Source: Defluviitaleaceae bacterium (GTDB lineage Bacteria > Bacillota > Clostridia > Lachnospirales > WQUN01). Taken from it: 45,952 nucleotides of DNA. Made by a program: the position numbers and the translations under genes. Shown here piece by piece: positions 1 to 8,067 of this stretch. The stretch's first letter is position 1. Every line of letters begins with the position of its first letter. The notes below the pieces were generated by a model, which saw only the letters and a program-made list of their open reading frames with translations, was not told the origin of the DNA and made no database searches. The stretch is from NCBI GenBank assembly GCA_009780185.1, contig WRAN01000020.1, forward strand, positions 1-45,952, written 5' to 3'.

Positions 1-230
<230 letters not shown>

Positions 231-482
231 ATTTCTTTATTGCATCTTTCGATGCCACAAAGCTTTACCTTTTTACTGGCACTGCTTTCGATTCAGCTAT
301 CAAAATGAAACTAGTTCATTCCTCATCTCTGAATCAGGTTTTTGAATCAGGCACTTTCATACCTGTTCAGGGTCCCTTTTTTTCGTGGTTATTCTGTTTT
401 CAAGGGGCAGGTGCTCGAATTAGTCATAGACTTGCCGAGCGCTGTTGTTATGGTATTTCTTGTCTTCCCTGCCGGGGAGACG
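231..482 (-). other. rRNA operon leader (untranslated)
   Basis: About 250 nt separate the presumed transcription start near 482 from the mature 16S end. I see no gene here. A small hairpin with arms GCATC/GATGC (242-255) sits just ahead of the 16S 5' end and could be part of a processing stalk. Plus-strand reading frames over this stretch have no ribosome binding site and lie antisense to the leader, so they are not called. I did not find a convincing boxA antitermination motif. Confidence 0.7.
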
Positions 483-488
483 AAGGCC

Positions 489-517
489 ATTATAGGCCTT
501 ATTATTTGTCTTGTCAA
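489..517 (-). promoter_or_regulatory. rRNA operon promoter (consensus sigma-A)
   Basis: On the minus strand a perfect -35 TTGACA (complement of 512-517) and a perfect -10 TATAAT (complement of 489-494) are separated by exactly 17 bp. An A/T-rich tract at about 518-560 lies directly upstream of the -35, where an UP element would bind the polymerase alpha subunit. The orientation points at the 16S gene. A full-consensus promoter with an UP-like tract is typical of rRNA operons in Firmicutes. Confidence 0.92.
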
Positions 518-552
518 CACTTTTTTTGCAAATTTCGCAAAATATTTTTTTC

Positions 553-604
553 TCATAAAAAATGGGCGTTTCCAGGGATATTATGCCTCTGGAAGTGCCC
601 ATTT
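553..604 (-). terminator. Intrinsic terminator of the oxidoreductase pair
   Basis: An inverted repeat AAATGGGC (560-567) / GCCCATTT (597-604), extended by CCAGGG and CCTCTGG inside, is followed on the minus strand by a run of T (A run at 556-560). It lies 11 nt past the stop codon at 616 and ends that transcript before the rRNA promoter. Confidence 0.85.
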
Positions 605-615
605 GGTTCGTGTTT

Positions 616-1704
616 TTATAATTCCCTTATTATTCCTTTTGCGGCTTCCGCGTGAAGCTGGGCTTTTACACTTAATTCTGCTGCTTTGAAGGCGTGGGCT
701 TGAGTCATGGCGTTTTCTGTGCGGTTTAGGCAGTCTAGGATTAGTTGGCCGAAGTATGGATGGCCCACTTTTCCATTTACGTCAAAGTATTGTTCACCTT
801 TTTGGTTAACTAGATATACATGGCCGCCGCCTTTGGTACGGGCTATATCTACGTATTTTCTTAGTTCGATGTAGCCCTCCGTTCCTAATATAATAGTGCG
901 ACCGTCGCCCCAGGTGGATAGACCGTCTGGAGTGAACCAGTCACAGCGGAAGTAGCCTGTAGTGCCATTATCGCCTTTTAAAGTGCAATCACCGAAGTCG
1001 TCTAGGCCTGGGTGGTCTGGGTTGTTGAAGTTTTCTACTTGGGCGGCCATTACTTTGGCATCTTTAGAACCGGTATAATATAGAAACTGTTCTATTTGGT
1101 GGCTGCCTATATCGTTTAGGATGCCGCCGTATTTTTCCCGTTTGAAGAACCACGGCGGGCGACTTCCTGCACTTATACGATGGGGACCTGTACCCATGGT
1201 TTGTACTACCTTACCTATTGCGCCTTCTTCTATTAATTGGCCTGCGAAGACTGCTGCTTCTACGTGCAGCCGCTCGGAATAGTATACGGCGTATTTTTTA
1301 CCGGTTTTATCTACCATGGCTTTGGCATCGGCCAGCTGCTGCAGGGTGGTTAGGGGAGCTTTGTCGGTGAAGTAGTCTTTTCCGGCAGCCATTACTCTAA
1401 GGCCTAAGGGACAGCGATCTGATGGGATTGGGGCACTGGTTACTAGGGCTATCTCTTTGTCTTCTAATATCTCTTCTTCTGAGCGGGCGGCTTTTGCGCC
1501 TGGGTACATATTAATGTAGCGTTCCAGCTTTACTGGGTCTGGGTCATATATCCATTTTAAGGTAGCACCAGCTTCTATTAGGCCGTTACACTGTCCGCCT
1601 ACGTGGCCATGGTCTAGGCCTATCGCGGCAAAGACAAACTCACCTGGTTTTACCACGGGATTGGGCTTGCCTTTTGGGGCGTAATTCATTCCGCTTGCTG
1701 ACAT
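616..1704 (-). CDS. Gfo/Idh/MocA family oxidoreductase
   Basis: A 362-residue protein whose length and fold signs fit the NAD(P)-dependent Gfo/Idh/MocA family, which acts on sugars, inositols and related polyols in the cytoplasm. An N-terminal Rossmann region is followed by a second domain with the family-type sequence GGILNDIGSHQIEQ, whose His is the usual catalytic-site histidine. The canonical EKP motif is replaced by TDKAP at about residue 113, so it is a divergent subgroup. The start is supported by AAGGAGG 6 nt before the ATG. It lies 51 bp after a second member of the same family and is probably cotranscribed with it; the pair could act successively on one sugar. The substrate cannot be told from the sequence. 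Confidence 0.85.
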   Translation of the reverse strand: MSASGMNYAPKGKPNPVVKPGEFVFAAIGLDHGHVGGQCNGLIEAGATLKWIYDPDPVKLERYINMYPGAKAARSEEEILEDKEIALVTSAPIPSDRCPLGLRVMAAGKDYFTDKAPLTTLQQLADAKAMVDKTGKKYAVYYSERLHVEAAVFAGQLIEEGAIGKVVQTMGTGPHRISAGSRPPWFFKREKYGGILNDIGSHQIEQFLYYTGSKDAKVMAAQVENFNNPDHPGLDDFGDCTLKGDNGTTGYFRCDWFTPDGLSTWGDGRTIILGTEGYIELRKYVDIARTKGGGHVYLVNQKGEQYFDVNGKVGHPYFGQLILDCLNRTENAMTQAHAFKAAELSVKAQLHAEAAKGIIREL

Positions 1705-1755
1705 GGATTTCCTCCTTGTTGGGTTGGTAGAAAAGGTTTGACGGTATCATTAAAA

Positions 1756-2922
1756 CTAAAACTTCCCTGTCATGATAGGGCCTGAGTCACCTAGGTTTTC
1801 TACTGAGTTGGCTTTTTTGTAGAAGCGTATGGCATTTTTCAGTATGCCTTCGAATGTGTAGAACTCGTCGTCTTTTGATAAGGGTAGCTTTACTGTTTGC
1901 TTTGTGCAGCCTGATTTATACATGGCTGTGATTAATTCTACGGTCATTCTTCCGTCTACTCCGGTTATCAGCGGCTCGCAGCCTGTTTCAATTGCGGTTA
2001 GCACATCGTCGATTTCTCCAGCAAAGCCTTCGTATTCACGTTCTGGGATAGAATCATATTTTATTTTTATTAGATTTTCAAGTTCTGCGTTGGGTTCACC
2101 AAAGCCGTTTGGTTTGGATTTTTCTGCGGCTACACTAAAGGGAGCTGCAATTTTTGCGTTTTCACATTGAAGTACTATGCTTTGGGTGCCGCCGTGGTGT
2201 ACTACAGAGGAGGTTACGTTGGCTAGTGCTCCGTCAGCGTATTTTAGAATGGCAAAGGATATATCTTCTACTTCGGAGTTATCATGCATTACATTTGAGA
2301 GGACTGCGGTTACCTCTATCGGAAGCTCTTTTTGAATCCAGTTAATCATGTCTATCTGGTGGACGGCGTGATTTAGGGTTGGGCCGCCGCCCTCTTTTTC
2401 CCAGGTACCTCTCCACCAAAGGTCGTAATAGCAGTGACCGCGCCACCATAGCGAGTCTACATGGGCACAGCGTACTTTGCCTGCTATGCCTGAGTCGGCT
2501 AGCACTTTCAATTTGCTGATTATATTAAGGAAGCGATTTTGTGCACCACAGGTTAGGATTACATTGTTCTTTTTTTGGACTTCCAGCATTTCGTCGCATT
2601 CGGCCAGGCAGGTTGCCATGGGTTTTTCTACTAATACGTGCAGGCCTTTATTCATGCAGTTGATTGCTATGGAAGCGTGAACGTAAGGGGGCGTGCAGTT
2701 GGATACTAGATTTATGCCTAGATTTGCGGCGTTTTCTAGCATTTCTTCGTGAGACGCAAATACTTGAGCTTCATTCAAGTTGTATTGTTCCTTTTTTTGT
2801 TGGGCTTTCTCTGGGTAGATGTCTACCAAGGCTACGATTTTACATCTTTGTGGAAATATCAAATAACTGTCTATATGTGCTGATGAGATGTTGCCGCATC
2901 CTATTATGGCTACATTAATCAT
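1756..2922 (-). CDS. Gfo/Idh/MocA family oxidoreductase
   Basis: A 388-residue oxidoreductase with an N-terminal dinucleotide-binding motif (VAIIGCGNISSAH, residues 4-16), the family signature VEKPMA near residue 98 with the catalytic-type Lys, and GGPTLNHAVHQIDM near residue 180 with the conserved His. The C-terminal half is the usual GFO_IDH_MocA C-terminal domain. The ATG is preceded by AGGGGAGTG at good spacing. It is the upstream gene of a two-gene unit with the second dehydrogenase at 616-1704. The likely role is oxidation of a sugar or polyol ring hydroxyl with NAD(P); no transporter or kinase directly adjoins it, so the substrate stays open. Confidence 0.9.
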   Translation of the reverse strand: MINVAIIGCGNISSAHIDSYLIFPQRCKIVALVDIYPEKAQQKKEQYNLNEAQVFASHEEMLENAANLGINLVSNCTPPYVHASIAINCMNKGLHVLVEKPMATCLAECDEMLEVQKKNNVILTCGAQNRFLNIISKLKVLADSGIAGKVRCAHVDSLWWRGHCYYDLWWRGTWEKEGGGPTLNHAVHQIDMINWIQKELPIEVTAVLSNVMHDNSEVEDISFAILKYADGALANVTSSVVHHGGTQSIVLQCENAKIAAPFSVAAEKSKPNGFGEPNAELENLIKIKYDSIPEREYEGFAGEIDDVLTAIETGCEPLITGVDGRMTVELITAMYKSGCTKQTVKLPLSKDDEFYTFEGILKNAIRFYKKANSVENLGDSGPIMTGKF

Positions 2923-2951
2923 GATTTCACTCCCCTAGTATATTTTGCATT

Positions 2952-2980
2952 AGGATACAAGGGTTGTGGTGGTACAGCAA
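2952..2980 (-). promoter_or_regulatory. Possible promoter of the oxidoreductase pair
   Basis: In the 98-bp gap before the oxidoreductase gene, minus-strand TTGCTG (complement of 2975-2980) and TATCCT (complement of 2952-2957) are 17 bp apart. The -35 matches the consensus in only three positions, so this is weak support. The rest of the gap shows nothing I recognise. Confidence 0.35.
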
Positions 2981-3020
2981 TGTATTTTGTACTTTTTTTA
3001 TGGAAAATTTACGGTTGTTT

Positions 3021-3956
3021 CTATATTAATAATGCATCGTGGCGCATATAGAACCTAATCCCTACAATGTTATTGTATGCGTCGGAATAGAAGGCTACAT
3101 TTCTATAGTCCCCCACTCTATACGTACGTGATGTGGTTGCCCCCATCATGGTTTCGCCAATTGTATTGTTCAAAACCATGTAAGGATCGTGGTTTCCGAA
3201 TAGATATATCACATCATCAACATTAGATGTTCCATCTATTCCACTGAAATTGAAGGCTATTTTATTTTCTGATTCATTGAAGTTGATACTGATATTGCTT
3301 ATAGCGCGAACAGATAATGCACTTTCTACGGACAGACCATTTTCGAAGCTGTAAATAATATTATGGGGGCCGAAATATGAATGGCCGGTTTGAGTGCCGA
3401 ATAGGTGACGGTGGCTATCAAAGGATATTAAATCTCGTCCTTCCCCCAGCCAAGACCGGATGTTTTGGATTGCTGGGGGTGGGGGCGATGGTTGCGGTGG
3501 GCTTATTATTTGTGCCGCTCTGTTATTGCTGTCCCAATAAGCAGTGGCGCCTACGGCTTCAGCCACGGCCCTCAGTGGGAGCAGCATGCGGTTGTTCACC
3601 ATCCTTTGAGGGACATCAGGAGTTATGATTTGTATGGCATTATGCCCAAAGCCATTATTGCTTATAGTAAAGGAATTGGAATCTGCGGGTATGGTGATAA
3701 TTAGAGTGTCACTTTCTAGGCGAGCAACCCTAGTTTCCGCGTTCCAGGTTACATAAAAGCCCATTTTCTCAAAGACACCGCGGACAGGAACCAGCACACG
3801 GTTGTTGTCCATTATTGGGTTTTGGTCTGGGAAAGCTATTAAGTAACCGTCTAAGGTTACTACCGGGTTGCGGTTAGCGTAAGCGACGAAAAAAGGCAGC
3901 GCAGCCATTGTCAGTGTTAGTACACACAATAGAATTGCAACTCTTTTCTTATTCAT
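3021..3956 (-). CDS. Secreted protein with copper-amine-oxidase-type N-terminal (stalk) domain
   Basis: A 311-residue exported protein. Residues 1-27 form a signal peptide (MNKKR then a hydrophobic stretch ending AYA). Residues 30-155 are a stalk domain of the copper amine oxidase N-terminal type, seen as two repeats of the motif (N)NRVLVPVRGVFE...GFYVTWN and NNRMLLPLRAVAEAVGATAYWD. A PQPSPPPP linker at about 152-162 leads to a C-terminal domain I do not recognise (about 165-311). These domains occur in wall-associated proteins of Clostridia and Bacilli and do not imply oxidase activity. The start codon overlaps the stop of the WG-repeat gene (ATGA), and the ribosome binding site GGAGGTG is built from that gene's last codons, so translation is coupled. 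Function unknown. Confidence 0.8.
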   Translation of the reverse strand: MNKKRVAILLCVLTLTMAALPFFVAYANRNPVVTLDGYLIAFPDQNPIMDNNRVLVPVRGVFEKMGFYVTWNAETRVARLESDTLIITIPADSNSFTISNNGFGHNAIQIITPDVPQRMVNNRMLLPLRAVAEAVGATAYWDSNNRAAQIISPPQPSPPPPAIQNIRSWLGEGRDLISFDSHRHLFGTQTGHSYFGPHNIIYSFENGLSVESALSVRAISNISINFNESENKIAFNFSGIDGTSNVDDVIYLFGNHDPYMVLNNTIGETMMGATTSRTYRVGDYRNVAFYSDAYNNIVGIRFYMRHDALLI

Positions 3957-6007
3957 CTTACACCTCCAAACGCGGCAATTGAGCCGGGTATATCTAGGAT
4001 TCCGTGCCTGCCATTGTAATTAGCGAAGGCTGTATTTTCGTTGATTAGAATTAAGTTTTCGAAGATAAAGGGAATGATTACATCGCCGCTCTTATTTACA
4101 AGCCCCCACATGCCTTCCATGCTTACAGCTATAAATTGCATATCCACCATGGAATGTTCCCCAGTATTTTCATCAAAAGCAAACCTATAACGGTGCCACC
4201 ATGAAGGAGCATTATCAAAAATGAAATCCGTTACAAACTGAAGATTGTACATTAGTGCGAAGTGTCCTGAGAAGGCTTCTTCTGTCAGCCACCAGTATTC
4301 CCAAGGAAGACTATAATCAGATTGGCGCAATGAAGAATCTACAGATTCTACTGCTATAAGTCCGCTTGAGTTTTGTTGCACCCAGCGATCTTCTATAGCT
4401 TTGAAATCTTCCATCGTGTGCATACCTACTACAGGGTGATATGCGTTGCCATAGCTTGGATGGCCAAATAACAACCGTTCTGGGTCAAATACAAAGTCTG
4501 GAGGTGGCCCGCCGTGTCCATCGCAGAAATCCCCGGTTAGTTGACCTGTTTGCGGGTCAATTACTCTTCTTTGGGAATTGACATAGTTACCTGCATTGCA
4601 AAGGGTTATGTGGTCATGGGGCAGGTTTGGCTGTACTGCCCACACAGGGCCGGGTATTGGAGTTGGTGCTGGGAGCGGCCCTTCTAATTCCGGATGGGAA
4701 CCACTGTTTACCCGGAAGATATTAAACGCATAACCTTCCGGCCAAACAGTACGTACAAAGTAAAAATAATCAAAACCATCATCAAAAATTGGGATTTTGT
4801 ACTCATAAAGGCCAGGCATCCAGCCTCCTGGAGCCATTATATCTATATTTTCCAAAACATGGGGCTGTCCATCAGTGCCTTCTACTCTTCGGCGAAACAC
4901 AAAAACGGCTTCTGGTATGAGCTCATGGGTAAAGTCCATACTGATATACTGCCAATCCAAGGGCAAATCCTGGTTGTGAGTTAGGTTGAGCGTAGGCGCT
5001 GGGTCCATATCAAACTCAAGAAAGTCGGTATAAGGGGGTATTTGCATTGCCCACGCAGGCTGATTGGGCCCTAAATATACAGTAAGAAATGGCGCGGCTC
5101 TGGGATACATAGCAACTTCGCCAGCGTTTGGGAGAAATGGCGGTGCCTCAAACTCAAATCCCGGCACAATATCATTATGTTGAGTGGTCAGGGCATTGAG
5201 TCTCATGGTTTCCATGGAAATTACTATGCGGGCTGTCCGGCCTGTTTCGTCTGTGGCTATAAAGTCCAGCATGGTTTCGCCATTCATGATAGCGTGACAT
5301 GGAAAGCCTCTTTCTGTCATAACAGGATGCAGCAATCCCTCATCACATTCCATGTACGCGGTATAATCTGCAAGATTGCGCATACCATCGTATACAACAT
5401 TTGCAACTGTTGTAAAATTAAAATGCCTTTGGGCATAATCCATTGCGATTTCAGCAAAAATCTCTATCAATCTTTCATAGTTGCCTTCGGATACACTTTC
5501 TCCCACAGCTTCACTTGGAAACCAGTCACCAACAGCAATGGATATCCGCTCACCCGTTACAGAATCTATGGAAAAAAGGTAATGGATTACAAAGTCATAG
5601 ACTGGATGCTCAGACCATATCAGGCCTTCCCAATGGGTACGAGTACTAGAAGGAAAGTTATCAATGTGAAGATGCATTGTTTTACCGCTGATATTTGCCC
5701 CAAACATCTCCCAGATATACCTGGAGCCGATTTCGGCGGCCTGGCTTGGAGATAGAGCATTGGGGCTTACACGCTCGTCGGTAAAATAGGTGAGCGAGAA
5801 CTCAGGAAATGGATAATCTTCAGGAATTGCGTCTGCACGAGTTAGCACAGGGTCTACGGGGTTAATAGTATCCAAGTTTCGTTCTCCACCCGTGGCTGTG
5901 GCAAAGATTAGGCGGTTAGCACCTATGAAAATGCCGCTTAGTATCAGAATCCCAAGTAAGGAAAAGGCTGCTGCTTTTAAGGCAAGGCTTAGGCGAGTAT
6001 TCTTCAT
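3953..6007 (-). CDS. Membrane-anchored WG-repeat protein of unknown function
   Basis: A 684-residue protein with a short basic N-terminus and one hydrophobic segment (about residues 11-36) that should anchor or export it. The body has several acidic, aromatic-rich stretches of unrecognised fold and a Pro-rich linker (PLPAPTPIPGPV). The C-terminus carries a WG-repeat unit, MWGLVNKSGDVIIPFIFENL, followed by a degenerate second unit (NGRHGILD). The WG repeat is a bacterial repeat often found in surface or periplasmic proteins of unknown role. The ATG has GGAGGATTAAC in front. It lies 74 bp downstream of the sensor kinase gene and overlaps the stalk-domain gene by 4 bp, suggesting a shared envelope function and possible control by the two-component system. 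Confidence 0.65.
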   Translation of the reverse strand: MKNTRLSLALKAAAFSLLGILILSGIFIGANRLIFATATGGERNLDTINPVDPVLTRADAIPEDYPFPEFSLTYFTDERVSPNALSPSQAAEIGSRYIWEMFGANISGKTMHLHIDNFPSSTRTHWEGLIWSEHPVYDFVIHYLFSIDSVTGERISIAVGDWFPSEAVGESVSEGNYERLIEIFAEIAMDYAQRHFNFTTVANVVYDGMRNLADYTAYMECDEGLLHPVMTERGFPCHAIMNGETMLDFIATDETGRTARIVISMETMRLNALTTQHNDIVPGFEFEAPPFLPNAGEVAMYPRAAPFLTVYLGPNQPAWAMQIPPYTDFLEFDMDPAPTLNLTHNQDLPLDWQYISMDFTHELIPEAVFVFRRRVEGTDGQPHVLENIDIMAPGGWMPGLYEYKIPIFDDGFDYFYFVRTVWPEGYAFNIFRVNSGSHPELEGPLPAPTPIPGPVWAVQPNLPHDHITLCNAGNYVNSQRRVIDPQTGQLTGDFCDGHGGPPPDFVFDPERLLFGHPSYGNAYHPVVGMHTMEDFKAIEDRWVQQNSSGLIAVESVDSSLRQSDYSLPWEYWWLTEEAFSGHFALMYNLQFVTDFIFDNAPSWWHRYRFAFDENTGEHSMVDMQFIAVSMEGMWGLVNKSGDVIIPFIFENLILINENTAFANYNGRHGILDIPGSIAAFGGVR

Positions 6008-6042
6008 GTTAATCCTCCGTTTCGTATTGTTTTGTTGTGATG

Positions 6043-6078
6043 ATAATATGACGGGATTATCTCGGAGTTATCTCCGAG
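6043..6078 (-). promoter_or_regulatory. Candidate regulated promoter with heptamer direct repeat and palindrome
   Basis: In the 74-bp gap upstream of the WG-repeat gene, the minus strand has GAGATAA-CTCC-GAGATAA (complement of 6057-6074), two 7-bp direct repeats with a 4-bp spacer. The same bases also form a palindrome CTCGGAG-N4-CTCCGAG (6061-6078). A -10-like TATTAT (complement of 6043-6048) lies 8 bp downstream, with no good -35. The 7+4+7 spacing is the common layout of OmpR/PhoB-family operator sites. An alternative reading is a hairpin ending the kinase transcript, but there is no T run. Confidence 0.45.
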
Positions 6079-6081
6079 TTG

Positions 6082-7416
6082 TCATGAAGTTGTAAAAGTT
6101 ATTGAAATTTTTGTACCCAATCCAAGGACAGATTCTACTCCCAGCTTAGCACCGTGAACATCCGCGATTTGCTTACACAGGGTTAGGCCAAGGCCTACGC
6201 CACCGTGCTCTCGGCTTCTAGCTTTGTCTACCCGGAAGAATGGCTCTGTTATTTTGTGCAGATGCTCTGGGGCAATGCCATGACCGTTATCCCTTACCGA
6301 CAAGATTATTTGCTGGCCGTAACGGGCTGCCCCTAACTCAATTTGGCCCTGACCTTGGTCGCAGGCTTTTACTGCGTTGTAGCATAGGTTTAGTAGCAGG
6401 CTTCTTATTAAGTCTTTCTGGCCTTGCATGACTTCTATGTCTGTTTTGTATGTCAGTCTTGCGCCTTTTTCATATAGGGAGTCATACATGGTTTTACCTA
6501 TATCATCGAACAACTGCCTTATCGGGATTTCCATGATAACTGGGGCATAGTCCCGCAGAGTGGCTAGTTGCAAAAGGGAGTTGGCGATTTGCTTCATATG
6601 GGTGGAGTTGTTCATTATCAACTGGGTAAGCTCTATGGTTTCTCCTTCGTCCAAAAGGGCGCGCTGCATGTATTCCGCATTGCCGAAAATTGAGGTCAAG
6701 GGTGTTCTTATTTCATGGGCAAAGTTGTCTATAAATTGCTGTTTGTCTGTGGCGGCTTTCTCCAGCACATGGATTTGCCGCTGGATTTGGGCTGCCATTT
6801 GGTTGAAATCTTCTGCTACTTGGGCCAGCTCGCCTTTGCCCTTTATCCGGATTCTTTCGCTGTATTTGCCTCCGGCTATATTGCGGGTTGCATTGGATAT
6901 AATGCCTAAGGGCTTGAAAATTTTGGCTACAATAAAATAGAGGACAAAGGCCGTTATTACAGAAAATATTATGCATACTATCAGCAAAATATTTTGAATA
7001 CGACTCATGTCCTCGATATATCTGGTTATATTATAGAAGTAATCTATGTGGATATGTGAAAGCGGGTCGGGCAGATGCCCGGATATGTGGATGTATTGGC
7101 CCGTTTCCCGGTAGGTATATGCCAAGACTGCCCTGGTATAGGGTGAGGGTGCTACATAGGTTACTTCCAATACAATGTCATGCTGGCGGTAATAGGCTGT
7201 ATAACCGTCTATCAAAATAGAAATTTCTTGTTCCCGGCCTGCAAGATTTGAAATATCTCTGAAAAGGGAATGTGAAATAGTCTGGAACTCCCGGATACAT
7301 TTATCTGTGTACATATTAATCTGGGCATTGGTCATGAAAGCTGACACAATGCCCAAAGATGAGAACAGGATTGCGATAAAAAGGATATATGTCGCCAAAT
7401 ATATCTTAATCCTCAT
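6082..7416 (-). CDS. Two-component sensor histidine kinase (HAMP, HisKA, HATPase)
   Basis: A 444-residue membrane kinase that should phosphorylate the response regulator encoded just upstream. Transmembrane segment 1 is about residues 6-28 and segment 2 about 143-165, flanking an outer sensor domain of about 115 residues. A HAMP linker follows (about 165-215). The H box is FAHEIRTPL with the phosphoacceptor His234. The N box (NLCYNAVKA), G1 (DNGHGI), F (FFRVDKAR) and G2 (GGVGLGL) are all present, so the enzyme looks intact. The start overlaps the regulator stop by 4 bp with GGAGG ahead. The large outer domain separates it from BceS-type intramembrane kinases. The signal is unknown. Confidence 0.93.
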   Translation of the reverse strand: MRIKIYLATYILFIAILFSSLGIVSAFMTNAQINMYTDKCIREFQTISHSLFRDISNLAGREQEISILIDGYTAYYRQHDIVLEVTYVAPSPYTRAVLAYTYRETGQYIHISGHLPDPLSHIHIDYFYNITRYIEDMSRIQNILLIVCIIFSVITAFVLYFIVAKIFKPLGIISNATRNIAGGKYSERIRIKGKGELAQVAEDFNQMAAQIQRQIHVLEKAATDKQQFIDNFAHEIRTPLTSIFGNAEYMQRALLDEGETIELTQLIMNNSTHMKQIANSLLQLATLRDYAPVIMEIPIRQLFDDIGKTMYDSLYEKGARLTYKTDIEVMQGQKDLIRSLLLNLCYNAVKACDQGQGQIELGAARYGQQIILSVRDNGHGIAPEHLHKITEPFFRVDKARSREHGGVGLGLTLCKQIADVHGAKLGVESVLGLGTKISITFTTS

Positions 7417-8066
7417 TTTTTAACCTCCAGGCGGTAGCCCAGCTTGTAGATTGTTTTTATGCGGTCTTCCCAACCCAGTTTGCTTCTTAGCTTTTGGATA
7501 TGATTGTCTACGGTGCGTGTTTCACCCGCATAACTGTAGCCCCATGCTAGTTCCAACAACTTTTCCCGGGAAAGTGCTATATTTTGGTTGCGGATTAGCA
7601 CTTCCAGTAGGTCGAACTCTTTTGGGGAGAGGTCTATCTCATTGCCATGGACTTTAGCTATGCGGGTAGTCATATCTATGGTTGCGCCATCTAGTGTGAA
7701 GGCAGTAGTATTTTTCTTGGTGCGGCGCAATACGGCTTCTATTCTGGCTAAGAGCTCCAGCATTTCAAAAGGTTTTACAATATAATCGTCGGCACCTAAA
7801 GATAAACCTGTTAGCCTGTCTTCCAGGCCATCTTTAGCGGTTATAAAAATGGTGGGAGTAGTAGCGATTTTTTGTATTACGCCAAAACCGTCCAAACCGG
7901 GAAGCATTACGTCTAGTAGAATTAGATCAAAGTCCTGATTTGCGGCTATTCTTATGGCCTCCATGCCATCTAGGACTTGATGGTATGTGTGACCTACAAG
8001 CTTTAGATTTCTGGCTATAAGGTCGTTGATGTCTCTGTCATCTTCTACTATTAGTATATAAGCCAT
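7413..8066 (-). CDS. OmpR/PhoB-family response regulator
   Basis: A 217-residue DNA-binding response regulator. The receiver domain (about 1-115) shows the acidic pair D9/D10, the phosphoacceptor Asp52 in LLLDVMLPG, Thr76 and Lys98 (DDYIVKPFE). The C-terminal winged helix (about 125-215) has the family pattern SPKEFDLLEVLIRN and TVDNHIQKLRSKLG. It starts 1 bp past the stop of the MFS gene, with AAGGGGAAATA as its ribosome binding site inside that gene's end, and overlaps the kinase gene by 4 bp. It is thus cotranscribed with the transporter and kinase. Candidate targets are the heptamer-repeat sites near 6057, 14223 and 17617. Confidence 0.95.
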   Translation of the reverse strand: MAYILIVEDDRDINDLIARNLKLVGHTYHQVLDGMEAIRIAANQDFDLILLDVMLPGLDGFGVIQKIATTPTIFITAKDGLEDRLTGLSLGADDYIVKPFEMLELLARIEAVLRRTKKNTTAFTLDGATIDMTTRIAKVHGNEIDLSPKEFDLLEVLIRNQNIALSREKLLELAWGYSYAGETRTVDNHIQKLRSKLGWEDRIKTIYKLGYRLEVKK

Positions 8067-8067
8067 A

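Noticed and set aside
305..689. Two overlapping plus-strand reading frames of about 115 codons
   Set aside because: They lie antisense to the rRNA leader, promoter and terminator, have no ribosome binding site and look like no known protein.
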